This document shows, in pieces, positions 11,336-22,465 of a DNA stretch of 39,251 nucleotides. The DNA is from Dicyema japonicum (taxonomy: Eukaryota > Dicyemida > Rhombozoa > Dicyemidae). The stretch covers positions 213,181-252,431 of the forward strand of contig RDEW01000060.1 of the NCBI GenBank assembly GCA_011109175.1, given 5' to 3'. The position numbers and the translations under genes were made by a program. The notes under the pieces were generated by a model. The model was not told where the DNA came from. It worked only from the letters and a program-made list of their open reading frames with translations, and did no database searches. The first letter of the stretch is position 1; the number at the start of each line of letters is the position of its first letter.

Positions 11336-11486
11336 ATAAACCTCATCTTTGCCCGTCGTTCTTTCTTCGTGCCCGCGTATGAATGTACAGGACGGCTGCC
11401 TGAATTTTCAGGGCAACTTCCCGTGATCTGGAGTCAAGTCTCATAAAGGCCTCCAGAGGCGTAGGTCCGGGTCGATGATTTTCACA
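11139..11486. repeat. 146 bp inverted repeat with 56 bp spacer
   Basis: Arm 1 is 11139-11284 and arm 2 is 11341-11486. Reverse-complementing arm 2 gives nearly the same sequence (shared CCTACGCCTCTGGAGGCC and GACTTGACTCCAGATCACGG, and CAGGCAGCCGTCCTGTAC), with roughly ten mismatches. The arms are copies of the same LINE tail, so this is either two head-to-head insertions or a template-switch inversion. A transcript would form a long hairpin. Confidence 0.85.
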
Positions 11487-13369
11487 ATAGTTAGTATTTT
11501 AGTTAATTTTTAGAAAAACTGGAAACCCCTATCTGATGGTCATGAAAACAGGCTGTTCCCATACTATTGGAGAGTCAGTGATTGTTCCATATCTGAAATT
11601 GATATTATCGGATGTTATGGATCTCACCAAAAATTATTTTGTAGTATTCCATTAGAAAATCTACCGTCGAAAGCGACGGATGGAGCCATGACGATGTTGT
11701 AAAATTCAAAGACTTTACAGCATTTTAAAGAATTATGCCCTGAAATCCACGTACGGACGGTGAAAATTATTTATTAAGAAGTGAGCGAAATAAATTGAAA
11801 ATTTGTAAATTTATATTCGATTTTAAGTCGAATTATATTGAAATGTTGCATTTTTCAATAAAATTATTCGCTAACGAGCTAGATACATAAAAGTAAAAAA
11901 TTTAAATTTACTCATGGGCGGGGAAATTTTAGGCTAACGGTGATATTGAAAAATAGGAGGCGGGAAAAAAGGTTGAAAACCACTGGTGAAGAGCACGGTA
12001 CAAGCGGAACCCAAAGTATTCATATGCTTATGGTAACACGGGAGTGCATTTAACTAACTCAAGAAAATTATGGTGACTCATTGACACCAATTCTCTTTTT
12101 ATTTATCTTAGCTAGAATGAGCTAACAAAAAACCGAGTTTATTGCAGTCAAAAGAGAAGCTTTCCTGCCCGAGGCGAGTGTATGATAACGATGCTATCTT
12201 GGTTGGCAGCCTCGGGTTCATGATTGACAGGTTCATCCGATTGATCGTTTGCCACGTGTTGCGTCTTACCAACACATATAAACAGCCTCTCATGACATTA
12301 TCTTAGAGGAAATCAATACACAAAGAATCAAAACAGAAGCAAGTAAAAACAACCGTCGTGTTCGACAATAATCATTGTACTGAGTTTAAACATACTTGTA
12401 ACCAAGGAACAATACGCCACGCAAGCAAGCAGCGCAAGCGTGACATGCCGTCATAACAAGGAGAACGTTACTGACCAAGTAACATCAGAGTAGGACTCGC
12501 ACATTTACTGTATGGAAACAGTCTAACTCTGAATATAAGACAAGTTCGAAATGTACTTGCTTGCTTTTGACCGTTATGACTCGACATGAAAGTGAAGGAT
12601 CTCTAGGATCGAGCTATTTTGGTAACATGTTGCCTGATCGGCCTATATGTTAGTGAATGGACTGGGGGTTAACAATTTAATTAAAAAATAATTAAGGGCT
12701 CAATTACCGATTATTCTGGTTAAGTATTCAATCAACTGAATTCTATCGTTCAATCTGAGTCCTCTTGCAAAAACGCTGCGGAAACACTAGCAAATCAGAA
12801 AATTGAAGAAATCGAGTCAATTTCAAAGTTATAGTTTATTATACATATTCTTTAGATAAAACTGTAAAGATAATTTATTGTGTTTAGCATTTTTTGCGTA
12901 ATTTGGAAAAAGTCAGCCTCAGAGACAACGAAACCCTTAAAGAAAAAAAATACGCCATCTCATGTAGGCAGTTCGTTTTATTGAGCACATTTCCATACAA
13001 ATAGTATGGGGATGCACTCGATCACTAATTCTGCTTACTAATTTATAATATTTTCATGATAGCTTTTAAAAAGAAAATTCTCATAAAGCTTCACATTACC
13101 TGGTATCTTCCATCCCTTCGTTGGAGCTTCGATACAAACAATTTGTTCTACCAAGCATCTAATACTCTTTTGCATCATGGATTCCTCGCTTTCGCTATCG
13201 TCACAGAGTAAACTGGAGGTGTTACAAAACAGATCCTTAGAATATTATTTAGATAGTCGAAACAGACTCCCACGTGCTGTTACGAAAAACACTAAGCGTT
13301 TCACCAATAATGGAATACTTTCCGGAACGCCAGCGAGAATTCCATAGCAATTGCTCTTGAATTCCTTTT
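11487..13369. other. no gene recognised; hAT-like end at 11967-11986
   Basis: About 1.9 kb without a convincing gene. AAAAAGGTTGAAAACCACTG at 11967-11986 is the reverse complement of a CAGTGGTTxTxAACC hAT-type terminus and may be the end of a small non-autonomous hAT copy; its partner end was not found. A short minus-strand ORF at 12108-12293 has no recognisable similarity. CACGTG occurs at about 12253 and 13271. Confidence 0.35.
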
Positions 13370-13615
13370 TCTTTGTTCCTTATTTTCTCTCATTTACTAG
13401 AGTGACATCATGTGAACCACTTGTCTCTGATGATGTCCAATGCCAGGATAGCATGAAAAAGAATCATTTGCTCTTCCCATTCCATTTGAGGTGTTTTCCT
13501 TTTTGTTGGCTCTGGTAAAGATGTATGTGATGTTGGAAGGACTCCCTATTTCTGTGACAGTGGGAACTGGATACTATTATCCTCTATCTCGGTGTATCCG
13601 TAGTTAATAAAAAAA
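13370..13615 (+). repeat. dispersed ~280 bp repeat, plus copy
   Basis: Matches 9110-9390 in the same order: TTTACTAGAGTGACATCATG, a GTCCAATGCCAGGATAGCA block, AAAAAGAATCATTTGC, CTGTGACAGTGGGAACTGG, ATCTCGGTGTATCC, GTTAATAAAAAA. More diverged than the 9 kb copy. It ends about 360 bp upstream of the STK33 start. Confidence 0.6.
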
Positions 13616-13975
13616 AAAGCGGAAGGCCAATGTTTTAGGAGAGCCATTTTTTGGAGTCTATAGATATCATAAAATAATTAATAAAGGAAATTTCTGAAAG
13701 CATTAATATTGATAAATTACCCAGACCACAATAAATTTGACAAATATTTGTTCCAAATGATTAATTAATATAATTTCCGCAAAATAAAAATAAAATATTT
13801 TAAATTAATTAAGATAAAAATCGACAAAATAGTAGATATTATAAAATCAAGTACCTGTACATAGCAACGGTGACTAATGTGGTTTAGTCAATTATATAAA
13901 GCATAATTTAGCCAATATTACGCAGATTTCCAAACCGAATTATAAAAATGTTAGAGAAATAGTAACTTTAGTAGA

Positions 13976-15196
13976 ATGACCCAAAATAAGGTTGTAATCC
14001 ACAAACGGATCGAAAGCAATTCCTTTCTAAACAATTTATTTGTCTTCGACCAGTCAATCGGAAAGGGGACCTTCGGAGTTGTTTACAAGGCCTTCAGTTC
14101 GCGGATGCAGACTGACATTGCGATCAAAATAGTTCACAAGGATAAGGTCAAACACATCTCATAATTTTAGGCTGGAAGCAGAGGGGTTGAGCTGTTAGAA
14201 CATGAAATCGAGATTTTGAAGATAATTGACCACCCCAACCTTATAAGACTGTACGAAATGTACGAGACCAGTCAGGTTTGGGTCTTCGGTTACTTGATTA
14301 CAGCAAGTCTTCATGGTTATGGAATTATGCCACAAGGGACAGCTTACTGAACTCCTTAAAGCCAAAGAATACTTTGAAGAGCATGAGGCTCTCCATATTA
14401 TCAAGCAGCTAGCCAATGCCCTGACTTATATCCACAAAATGGGTATATGTTTACTCTTCACAGCAGACATTGTCCACCGGGACATTAAACTGGAGAACAT
14501 TTTAGTGCAGGACAGATTCGACGATCAATTTGGCTTCATAATAAAGGTTTTCTACCATGATGATTAAGATCACGGATTTTGGACTGGCCATTAAAATTGG
14601 CGGAGTCACAGCTGGCGACATGCTACACGAGTTCTGTGGAACTCCAATTTACATGGGTATTTTGGAAGATTTAGCTCTGTAGCTCCAGAAATGGTTCGAA
14701 AACAATCCTACAGCACACTTTGCGACGTGTGGGCCATGGGAATCATATCCTACACTTTGTATTAGATCTCTGATTACTCTAGGATCCAGGGACAGCAACC
14801 ATTCTCATTCAAATCTCAGCAGCAGTTGTACAAGCTTATTAGAAATGGAGAAATCGAGTACAAGTCCTCACGTTTCGGAAAAATATCGCCTCAGGGTTCA
14901 TTTGTGACTCATTGCAGGGGTAAAGTGCATTCAGGGGATGCTGGAGATAGATCCAGCTCACAGAATGTCCGCAAACGAGATCCTAAATTCTAGTTGGATT
15001 ACTGTAAGTGTATTCCTTATTGAAGGGGAGAGCCCGTAATTCGGACACTATAAATGTACTAGAGATGATGAAACAGTATAAAGAAGAGGACGACAAGGCT
15101 GAGTGCAAGGAAGTCGTAGAGAAAGTTGAACAAAAGCAGGAGGACAGTAATATTGTCCGAGTATGTAAGATTAACAGGAAAATTAAGAAAAAATAA
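13976..15196 (+). CDS. STK33: serine/threonine kinase 33-like (CAMK group)
   Basis: Nine exons: 13976-14146, 14171-14275, 14304-14442, 14467-14546, 14569-14656, 14683-14758, 14783-14895, 14918-15003, 15026-15196; introns are 22-28 nt and the joined length (1029 nt) is divisible by three, giving 342 residues. Kinase motifs in order: GKGTFG glycine loop (29-34), AIK lysine (51), KAGSRGVELLEHEIEILK with the alphaC glutamate, VMELC hinge, HRDIKLEN catalytic loop, TDFGLA, GTPIYMAPE, DPAHRMSA. KAG-near-alphaC and the post-domain NVLEMMK are particular to STK33 among CAMK kinases. All catalytic residues (K, E, HRD, DFG) are present. The C-terminal tail after NVLEMMK is short and Lys/Glu-rich compared with the vertebrate tail. 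The last exon may contain one more tiny intron at the very end (GTATGT at 15161). Confidence 0.92.
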
Positions 15197-15313
15197 AGTT
15201 ATTTTTTTAATTTTTAGTAGTAGATTTTATATTTGAAAATATTTAAATCATTAAATTTTTGTTTATTTTTAATAAAAAATTTTAAATTTTCACGTTTTTG
15301 TTATTTGCTGTGG

Positions 15314-18300
15314 ATGGGTGGAGTAAAACGAAGAAATAGTGTCCTTAAAGTAACTAATTGGTTTTATTTCTCACAACAGGACAACATCTCTAAGATTAAG
15401 AAGGAGGCCCCTGAGCATGAAGAGATCGTCGCTCTTAAAAATTTAATGCATTCAGAAAACTCAGTTTTATTCGAATTGAAGGTTGTGATTTACACTTATT
15501 TGCCCGCTTAGATGAATGAGCTTATTTCTTCCGTGAAAATAACTTCCATCAACGATAAGTTGAAGAGGTTCCTTTTTGACATTGAACAGACGATCAAATC
15601 CATAAGTCCTACGATCATCGAGAATGTAACATTCCGTGATTATGTAGATTGGTGAAAACGGAAAGATTGAAGACGTATTTATACCATTCAAGTTGGACAG
15701 GAAAGTAACCCTTAATTTCTACCCTCCTACTTCCGTTTCGATCGTTGGATCGTTTAGCAACAGAACTGCTATCCGACCGGATGTGAACATTGACATGTGC
15801 GTCGAAATTCCTTCCGTTTGCTTCCTTCTAATTAAAGACATCAATTTCTCCAAGGGATTCCTCAAATTTCGTGTATTTCTCTAAAAGAGCTCTTTATTTG
15901 GCCTTTCTGACAGTATCACTCAGCAAATCCGACTTTGTTGAGAAAGCAGAGTTTGCTTTCCATATGAACAATAAATTTCGTCCAATTCTACTCCTCACGT
16001 CTAAAAGTTGTGATCGATTTAAACAATTAGCGCCAATTTTACGTCGAATCAAGGTTATGGTTCACGTGGTGCCCCAACCTGGCGTTTTCAGCCTCGGAGT
16101 TTTCATCCTAATCGTTCCAACATAAAATCAAGAAAAACAAGTTTTATAGAAAATTTATTTCAAGTTCACAAAGAAAGTCCTTTTTATAACTTTTCTTGTC
16201 TCGTGGATGTCTGTATGAACGACCAAAATGCGATAATTTCTGAATCGCTGACCGGAAATTTGGGAAATGTTCTCATTTTGGTCAAAGTGTGGGCCAAACA
16301 ACGCGGCCTCGACTGTTTGGTTAGAATTTTGTCATATGTAGTTTTCCGGCTTTGTGCTGTCAATGTTTTTTGTCTACTTGATTCAAAATAATACTATTTC
16401 AGAGGCGATGACTGTTATGCAGATTTTGAGGAGTTTTTTCCTCTTTCTTGGTTGTGCTTTATTCTAACATAGACCAAACTGACATATCAATCAAGCCTAT
16501 TTCTCTTTGTGTTGGGAATAACAACGGGAAAACGGATCAAAATTCCCGTCTTCCGGATTTGGATGATTTTTCCCGCCAATCTCCTCTTGTCTTTGTGGAC
16601 TCGACTGGATTTATAAACATCCTCTCCCACGTTCAAATTAGTCACTACAAAATGGTTTGTACATGAAATCAATTTTAGTTGAGACATGAGGCTGGGCTCA
16701 CTTTGAGGATCCTCTCTGAACTCTATGAAAATAGTTTCGAACTACTATTCATGACTCCTATTGCTCTCTACGAGAAGTTCGACCTTCAATTTAAGTTCAC
16801 AAACTCATCATTTTTTTAGAATTTCCAACTCCTTCTCCCGTTCATTAATTACCAAATTTAATTTGGAGAGCAAATATGAAGACACTGGCCATTCTGTTCA
16901 CCACAGTCTTATTAATCGCCTTGAAGATATTCTCATCAGATCCCTCACTGTTCGAGTGACTCATATTTGTCTTTTAACTCCATGCCATCAGGTTCGGGCT
17001 ATACTAAAATTTCAGTGGTCTGTGGATTCCCCAGTACCGAAGAATGCTTATGTATCTGGTGTTAAGGTGGGGTTACTTCTTGATGGAAATCACTGCTACA
17101 AAACTGTGGACAGACTAGAATCGAAAGATCCGGGGCTTGTATTACTGGTTTTGTCATTGTAGGTTACTTCTTTCCGCGAGTTTTGGGGACAACAGTGCAT
17201 TTTGCGAAGATTTCCTGACGGGATTGTCTGTGAATCTGTGCTTTGGCCTGCAAAAACATTCGCGGAGAAACGTGGAATTATCAAAAACATCCTTAAATAC
17301 ATCCTCAATCTGTATTTTCCGTAATAAAGCCTAGACACTGTGATGCGAAGGAAAGAGTGTCTCTGTGTTAGAACTGACAGAAAAACAACTTATTTCAAGA
17401 AAGTTGAACAAAAAGAGAGAGTTTTGTGTATCTGAAGACGAAAGCCACGTCGAAATGAGTCAACTTTATACAGATTTTTGCAAAATCATTCAGTCCTTGA
17501 CTTCTCTCCCATTGAATGTTGATATTCTTCAGTCTCTCTCCCCCATCCTTCGATTTGCCGAGGTTGTGATCCTTTTATAGTCAGACTTTTCCCAACAAAT
17601 ATGCTGTGCAGAAAACGAGGGTTAAATTTCGCAGGGGACACTGCATCCCATATCAGGGATCTTCACTTTTGCCTTCATTCATTCAGTCGGTTCAAGGTAC
17701 CTCGGGTTCATATTGGTAGTTTTGGCCGTGATGGAATCGAGTAATAAATGGCCCGCAGATTTTAAGGCTGTCTGTCGACTGAAGGCTCTGTTTTATATCA
17801 AAATGGCTCAGGAGTTGAGGACGACATATTCCATCCAGGCTGTCGGGTATGCTGATCGACTGGACGTCATTTATGTATGACATGTGATAAATTGGAGAAA
17901 TCTGTTCCTTGGAGACTGGAAATTACATTTCCAAACGAAACTAGCGCTGTGCAGTTCATCAGCAAGGAAAAATTGGAGGAACATCGCTATAACTATTCTA
18001 TTCTTCCCCAATTGAATTTATTCCTTATAAAGTATTGTAATGAGACATTTTAGTGCTCAACATACCAACACACGTGCCTATTGCTGCGGCGTGAGGATCA
18101 TAAAGAGATGGCTGGCCTCCCATTTGCTACTGTCTCTTCATATACCTGAGATTGTCGTCGAAATTATCGCCAGCTATGTATGCACTCAAAGTCTGCCTTT
18201 TACGACTCCAATGTGGCTGCTTTTTTCATTTTTAGGTCCCACGTGCTGTGTTTGTGAGGTTTGTCCGCTTAATGAGCGAGTTTGATTGGAAGTCGAAACC

Positions 18301-19037
18301 ACTGATATGTGATCCCCATTATGTTCTGAGCTGTTCTCTTTGTGGTTGTTATTGTTAGGTGAGGACCGAGAAGAAGTCTTAAGGGAGTTTGAAAACAATC
18401 GCTCAAGGCTTCCATCTCTTTTTGTGGTCACTCCAGTCGACAAGTTCTCTTTCTGCACTCGTGATGGTCCTTCCCCATGATTCTAAGAAGGATTTCCCTG
18501 CTCTCAAAGCGGACTCTGAGTATGATTTCAGCCGATGCGGCCAATGTATTTTATTTTTTTATGTGAGATCTCTTTAGAGCCAAATTTCAGTCATTTTAAT
18601 ATTCTGATTCTCATAAAGAAGAAAATTCTCACTTTTTTGTATGGGAAATGTGATTCCTCTCCCGAAACGGATCAGAAACCTCGAGGGTTGTCGCATATGC
18701 CTGTTCTTGACTACAACCCAGTCAATTCGTTTGTTTACTCTCTTTCGGTTATTTGATGGTTTTATGCGACAGAAACGGTTTTCTCGGCAGGCTTTGTTTT
18801 TCTATGATTTGTACGGGGGTAACACCGTGGGAGTCCTTCTCAAGCCTTCTTTTACTGCGAACATCCCATTTTCTGTGGATTTGTTTGTGTGATGTTTAGA
18901 TTGAGGACGTAAAGTATAGAAAACCTGCTATTGGGGATGACGGCATTTCCGTGGTACTTTGTCCTGATTTGACTTCGTTTATTGAAGATATTAAAATTAT
19001 CGGTGGAAATTTGGTAGATGATGTGATTGTTAAGTGA
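15314..19037 (+). CDS. NOL6: nucleolar protein 6 / UTP22 (SSU processome)
   Basis: NOL6/Nrap (yeast Utp22) belongs to the UtpC module of the small-subunit processome and acts in the nucleolus on pre-18S rRNA. Confident exons: 15314-15349, 15380-15481, 15512-15625, 15648-15815, 15838-16068, 16092-16319, 16342-16450, 16473-16654, 16679-16794, 16820-17138, from 17163, to 17562, 17585-17696, 17720-17874, 17898-18031, from 18054, to 18332, 18359-18545, 18568-18747, 18773-18874, 18900-19037. Landmarks: IRPDVNIDM, YFSKRALYLAFL, LVKVWAKQRGLD, FREFWGQQCILRRFPDG, FDWKSKPL, MPVLDYNP, QALFFYDLYGG. Introns are 22-30 nt. The join at 17312-17380 is unresolved. Single-base shifts near 18213 and in CCCC at 18473-18476 are needed to keep frame. 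About 1,080 residues, near human length. The start is 117 bp after STK33. Confidence 0.92.
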
Positions 19038-19154
19038 CTAAGTTTTGTATTTTTTAATATATTTGAGATTTCTGTTGGCCTTTTTTAATTGTTACATTCT
19101 AAAAATAATAGCTTTTAGATAGGCATGTCGAACTCAAAAGGCTACAGTGGTCGT

Positions 19155-19460
19155 CATTATTATTTTAAAATTTAAAGACCACCAAGACTATTAACTCGCT
19201 AAATTAAGTGATTCCAGCTTCCAACATTTCTTGAATTCTCTTCTAATGCTCTGTCAGTGAACCAATAGCGTTCTTGAAGTGTTTTTTATTTCCGCAGAGG
19301 AATTCTATCGGAGTGCACTTTTTTAATGCCGATCTGAATTCCTCCGCATGAACCACCCTCTCTCTGAATGGGTTTCCAACTCCTTGCACATACGTAGGAA
19401 GTCCTGGCCATTTCTCACCGTCGCTTCCTTGAAAGGAGACTGGAGTGGCCGCCATAAGAT
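19155..19460 (-). mobile_element. LINE tail relic, second copy
   Basis: Same family and strand as 200-500: shared GACCACCAAGA, GCAGAGGAATTCTA, GGAGTGCACTTTTTT, TCCTCCGCATGAACCACC and CATTTCTCACCGTCGC. The minus-strand frame reads ERVVHAEEFRSALKKCTP. A short ORF runs over it, but the copy is diverged and truncated at about 19460. It lies just past the NOL6 stop. Confidence 0.7.
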
Positions 19461-20112
19461 AATTTTAGTATAAAAGCGGGCCAATTTGAAAAACACGTTA
19501 TCTTATTGAAGTGTATTTAATAATTTGCAAGTCCACCACAACCGTTATATTACGAGAACGCTCCACAACGACAAATATTACAATTGTAATCATTTTTCAA
19601 GATCATCAAATGACTCTTTAGTCTGTTTTGTCCTGAGGATTTTGTAGATTTCATGAAGGAAATCAACTGTTGACACATATGTGGAACCGAACATTGCCAT
19701 AATCCTCATTGAAAACTTTGTGAAGTTTGTAAACTTTTCAAAAAAATATGAATAGAAGCCCCATTTTGAGGTATTTTCCTCTGAGTGTAGAATCAGATTG
19801 CATTTCTAGTAGTTCCACCTCCAAGTTTTCATCTGATTTGACAGCATCAGAGGTTTAGCTAATGTAGATTCAGAATTGGCATGGGTTTTGAGTTTTTTGC
19901 ATTTGGGAAAATGAACCAAATTTTCATGTGAAAATTGTGACTTCCAATCAAACACTTGATGTCTTCATACAAGTGAGTGATAAGTTTGTTTTTGCCTCTT
20001 TAATTTCAAATTAGAACAAAAGAAACTTTTTGACTACAGTGATTACTACATGTCCTTTTTGGGTCGGGTAATCATCGGTTCAGTGACTTCTGTGAAACCT
20101 TTCTAGATTTTC
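19461..20112. other. no gene recognised; TATAAAAG at about 19470
   Basis: AT-rich sequence between two LINE relics. A TATAAAAG box sits at about 19470-19477, but no gene clearly starts downstream. No exon or family was recognised. Confidence 0.3.
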
Positions 20113-20641
20113 TTGAAAAGCTCACTCCTCTACTATGAAAGTATGTCGGTTCTCAGAGGAGACAAGAAGCTCTCTATTACGAAAGGCGAAAGTTTGGATT
20201 GGATCCAGAGCAGAGGCAATGTCGCTTGTCCAATTTGGCTTCACAATTCTCGTGAGATAATCACATGTGAATGGATGATGGTAAGTCTACTAAGATGCTA
20301 TAAATGCCAACTATACGAACAAATACCTGCTTTCGGCAAGAAGAGATGTCTTCGCTGTGGCGGGGAATATGATGTTGTCAGATGTGAGGGTGCATCAGGA
20401 TCGAAGATGGACTGCATCAATTGTCGTTCAGCCAATCACTGTGCAAGGTACAAAGAATGTAGAGTTGCTAAAACGGCTGAATAAAATTTGCGAAACAATG
20501 AGCCAAAGCCTATCTCAAAAAAGAACATGGAAAGTAATGTACCAACAAATTCTGCCACCATTGTCTAAAAATCCTGATAAAGGACTGTGGTTATACCAAT
20601 GCTGGAGAAGTGCTAGAGAACTAGAGGGAAAATTCACCTAA
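20113..20641 (+). mobile_element. LINE ORF1 (gag-like) relic with zinc knuckles
   Basis: Plus-strand frame with a cysteine-rich block: LLRCYKCQLYEQIPAFGKK, RCLRCGGEYDVVRCE, CINCRSANHCARYKEC. The spacing C-x2-C, C-x2-CGG, C-x2-C...C is the triple CCHC zinc-knuckle array at the end of ORF1 in jockey/I-type LINEs; the histidines of the first two knuckles are lost. After a stop at about 20482 the frame continues one base off (20483-20641). ORF1 proteins bind element RNA. This copy is dead. Confidence 0.65.
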
Positions 20642-22465
20642 CCTTTCTGAGAGAGTGTCCAGCCAGTTGAAGGAGATAATATCCAGGATAAAGCAGTCAT
20701 GTACAATAGCGAAGATGGATTTAAAGAAAGTGGTGGCCTTGGTGATGGAGGAATCAGGCTGCAGAATGCTTGTTAACCAGATGATTAAAAAAGTGAAAAA
20801 GAATTCTCATCCCTTAATATGAGTTAACACTCCTTATGACGACCTCTGAGGTCGATGTCCCTGTAGTTAATGATCAAAGCTCAAGAAGATTGACTGTCAC
20901 ATACTGAAGGGTTACCATTTGGTGGATATTTTATGGAAGGATGGTGCAGTCACCTGTATGAAAAGTCAATTTTCTATCGCAACTATCTTCAAGTTTGTAA
21001 TCTCACTGTCATCTCTGCCACGTCCTGTGAATTCGTGTCCGTTTTCGCTTGTTGCGCGGTACTATGAATAAGTGTTGGTGGACACTACTCTAAGAACCTG
21101 GAGACATGTTCTACGTAGATTATTGAGTTCTACAACAAGAATTCGTATTCGACTTTGGTGGGAGCTCTTTATTCAGTGAATGTCAGCTATGGATGTTATA
21201 ACGTCGAAAATTTTTCGGAAAATTTAAACCGTTTTTTTGTCGCCACTTCTCTCTTATGTGGATATGCCTAGGACCACTTGGGATATTGGGAGTAACTATA
21301 TTCCTCAGGCCGGGTATTGTTGAAGATGTTTTCCTTAGATACGACGTATCTAGTGGACTAGAACCATTATCGGGATTTTATAACGAAGAGTTTGTGTGGT
21401 TGGACCAAGGAATATGCAACATGGGAGATATTGTTAGCAGAGAAATCTGTTACCACATGCAGACGGGGTGTTAGAACGAAAGTGGAAAGACAGAACCTCA
21501 AAAAATTGACATCAAGAATCCATCCTTCTGGAAGAGTTGAAAAGTTGGTGCGTCTTACGAGGGGAAAGAAGATTCGCTTGATCTAATCAAGTACTCTAAA
21601 GAAAACCTAAGAATTATGGACAGAGTAGGCACCTCATGGGAAGTAAAGATGACAGTAAGGGAGTGTAAACCCAACTTGGAAGGACACGACCGTATAAACA
21701 TGGTCACGTTTAAGGAAGGGTCAAACGTCATGTTTTGTGTTCTACAAAAATTATTTGATGTAAGGCTTAAGTATACTCCATACCCGTGGAAGAAGTAAAG
21801 TGATGATGGTCCCAAGTCAGGAAAATCAAGGAGGGATCCTTTGAGCTACTCAAAGATGATTGTGCGGATTGTTTTTAAAAGATTGTGTAAACATATCGAA
21901 GATAGTAATTTTTTACTGCAAATGGGGTTTTCGTCTTGGGAGGTCCTGTTTCTACCAATTGAATTCTGATATTGCGCAGGTCATAAATAACCATTGCCTG
22001 GATAATTCTCCGGCGTTTGACAGTTTTTGGCGCGAAGCTCCTCTGGCATAACTAATGTCGCTGGATATTCCAAAATATATATTAAACTGATAATAAATTT
22101 CTTAACCGGAAAGGAATCTTGTAAAGGTGGCGGCATTATCTGCACAGTGATCTGGCTATCAGGGGGTTCCACAGGACTCAGTGCTGAGCCCAATTCTATT
22201 TAATATTTTTATGGCGAGTTTCCAAGACCGTCGAGCTTTAATTATGGAATCCTGATTTATGCAAACGAAATTTTTATAATTGATTCGCCCAAAAAGTCGG
22301 GTCTTTAAGAAGCTAAACATAGAAGTCATCAAAAATTGGTGTAGCATGAGAGATTTAAAGTTCTCTGTGAAAAGTCCAACAAACCATTCACTACTAATTT
22401 GTTGCGTCAGGAGGTAGCTAAAGCAAGAGCACACACTACAAATAAAGAGCATGCATTCACTACTT
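20642..22465 (+). mobile_element. decayed LINE ORF2 remnants
   Basis: Follows the ORF1 relic in the same orientation. Short open stretches are interrupted by many stops. GFRLGRSCFYQL at about 21921-21960 corresponds to the xGFRxGRSxxxQL motif of LINE RTs, and GILIYANEIF near 22241 sits where the palm YADD should be, with D replaced by N. The stretch 20880-21590 is probably the endonuclease and linker, but I cannot place motifs there. Heavily mutated. Confidence 0.45.
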
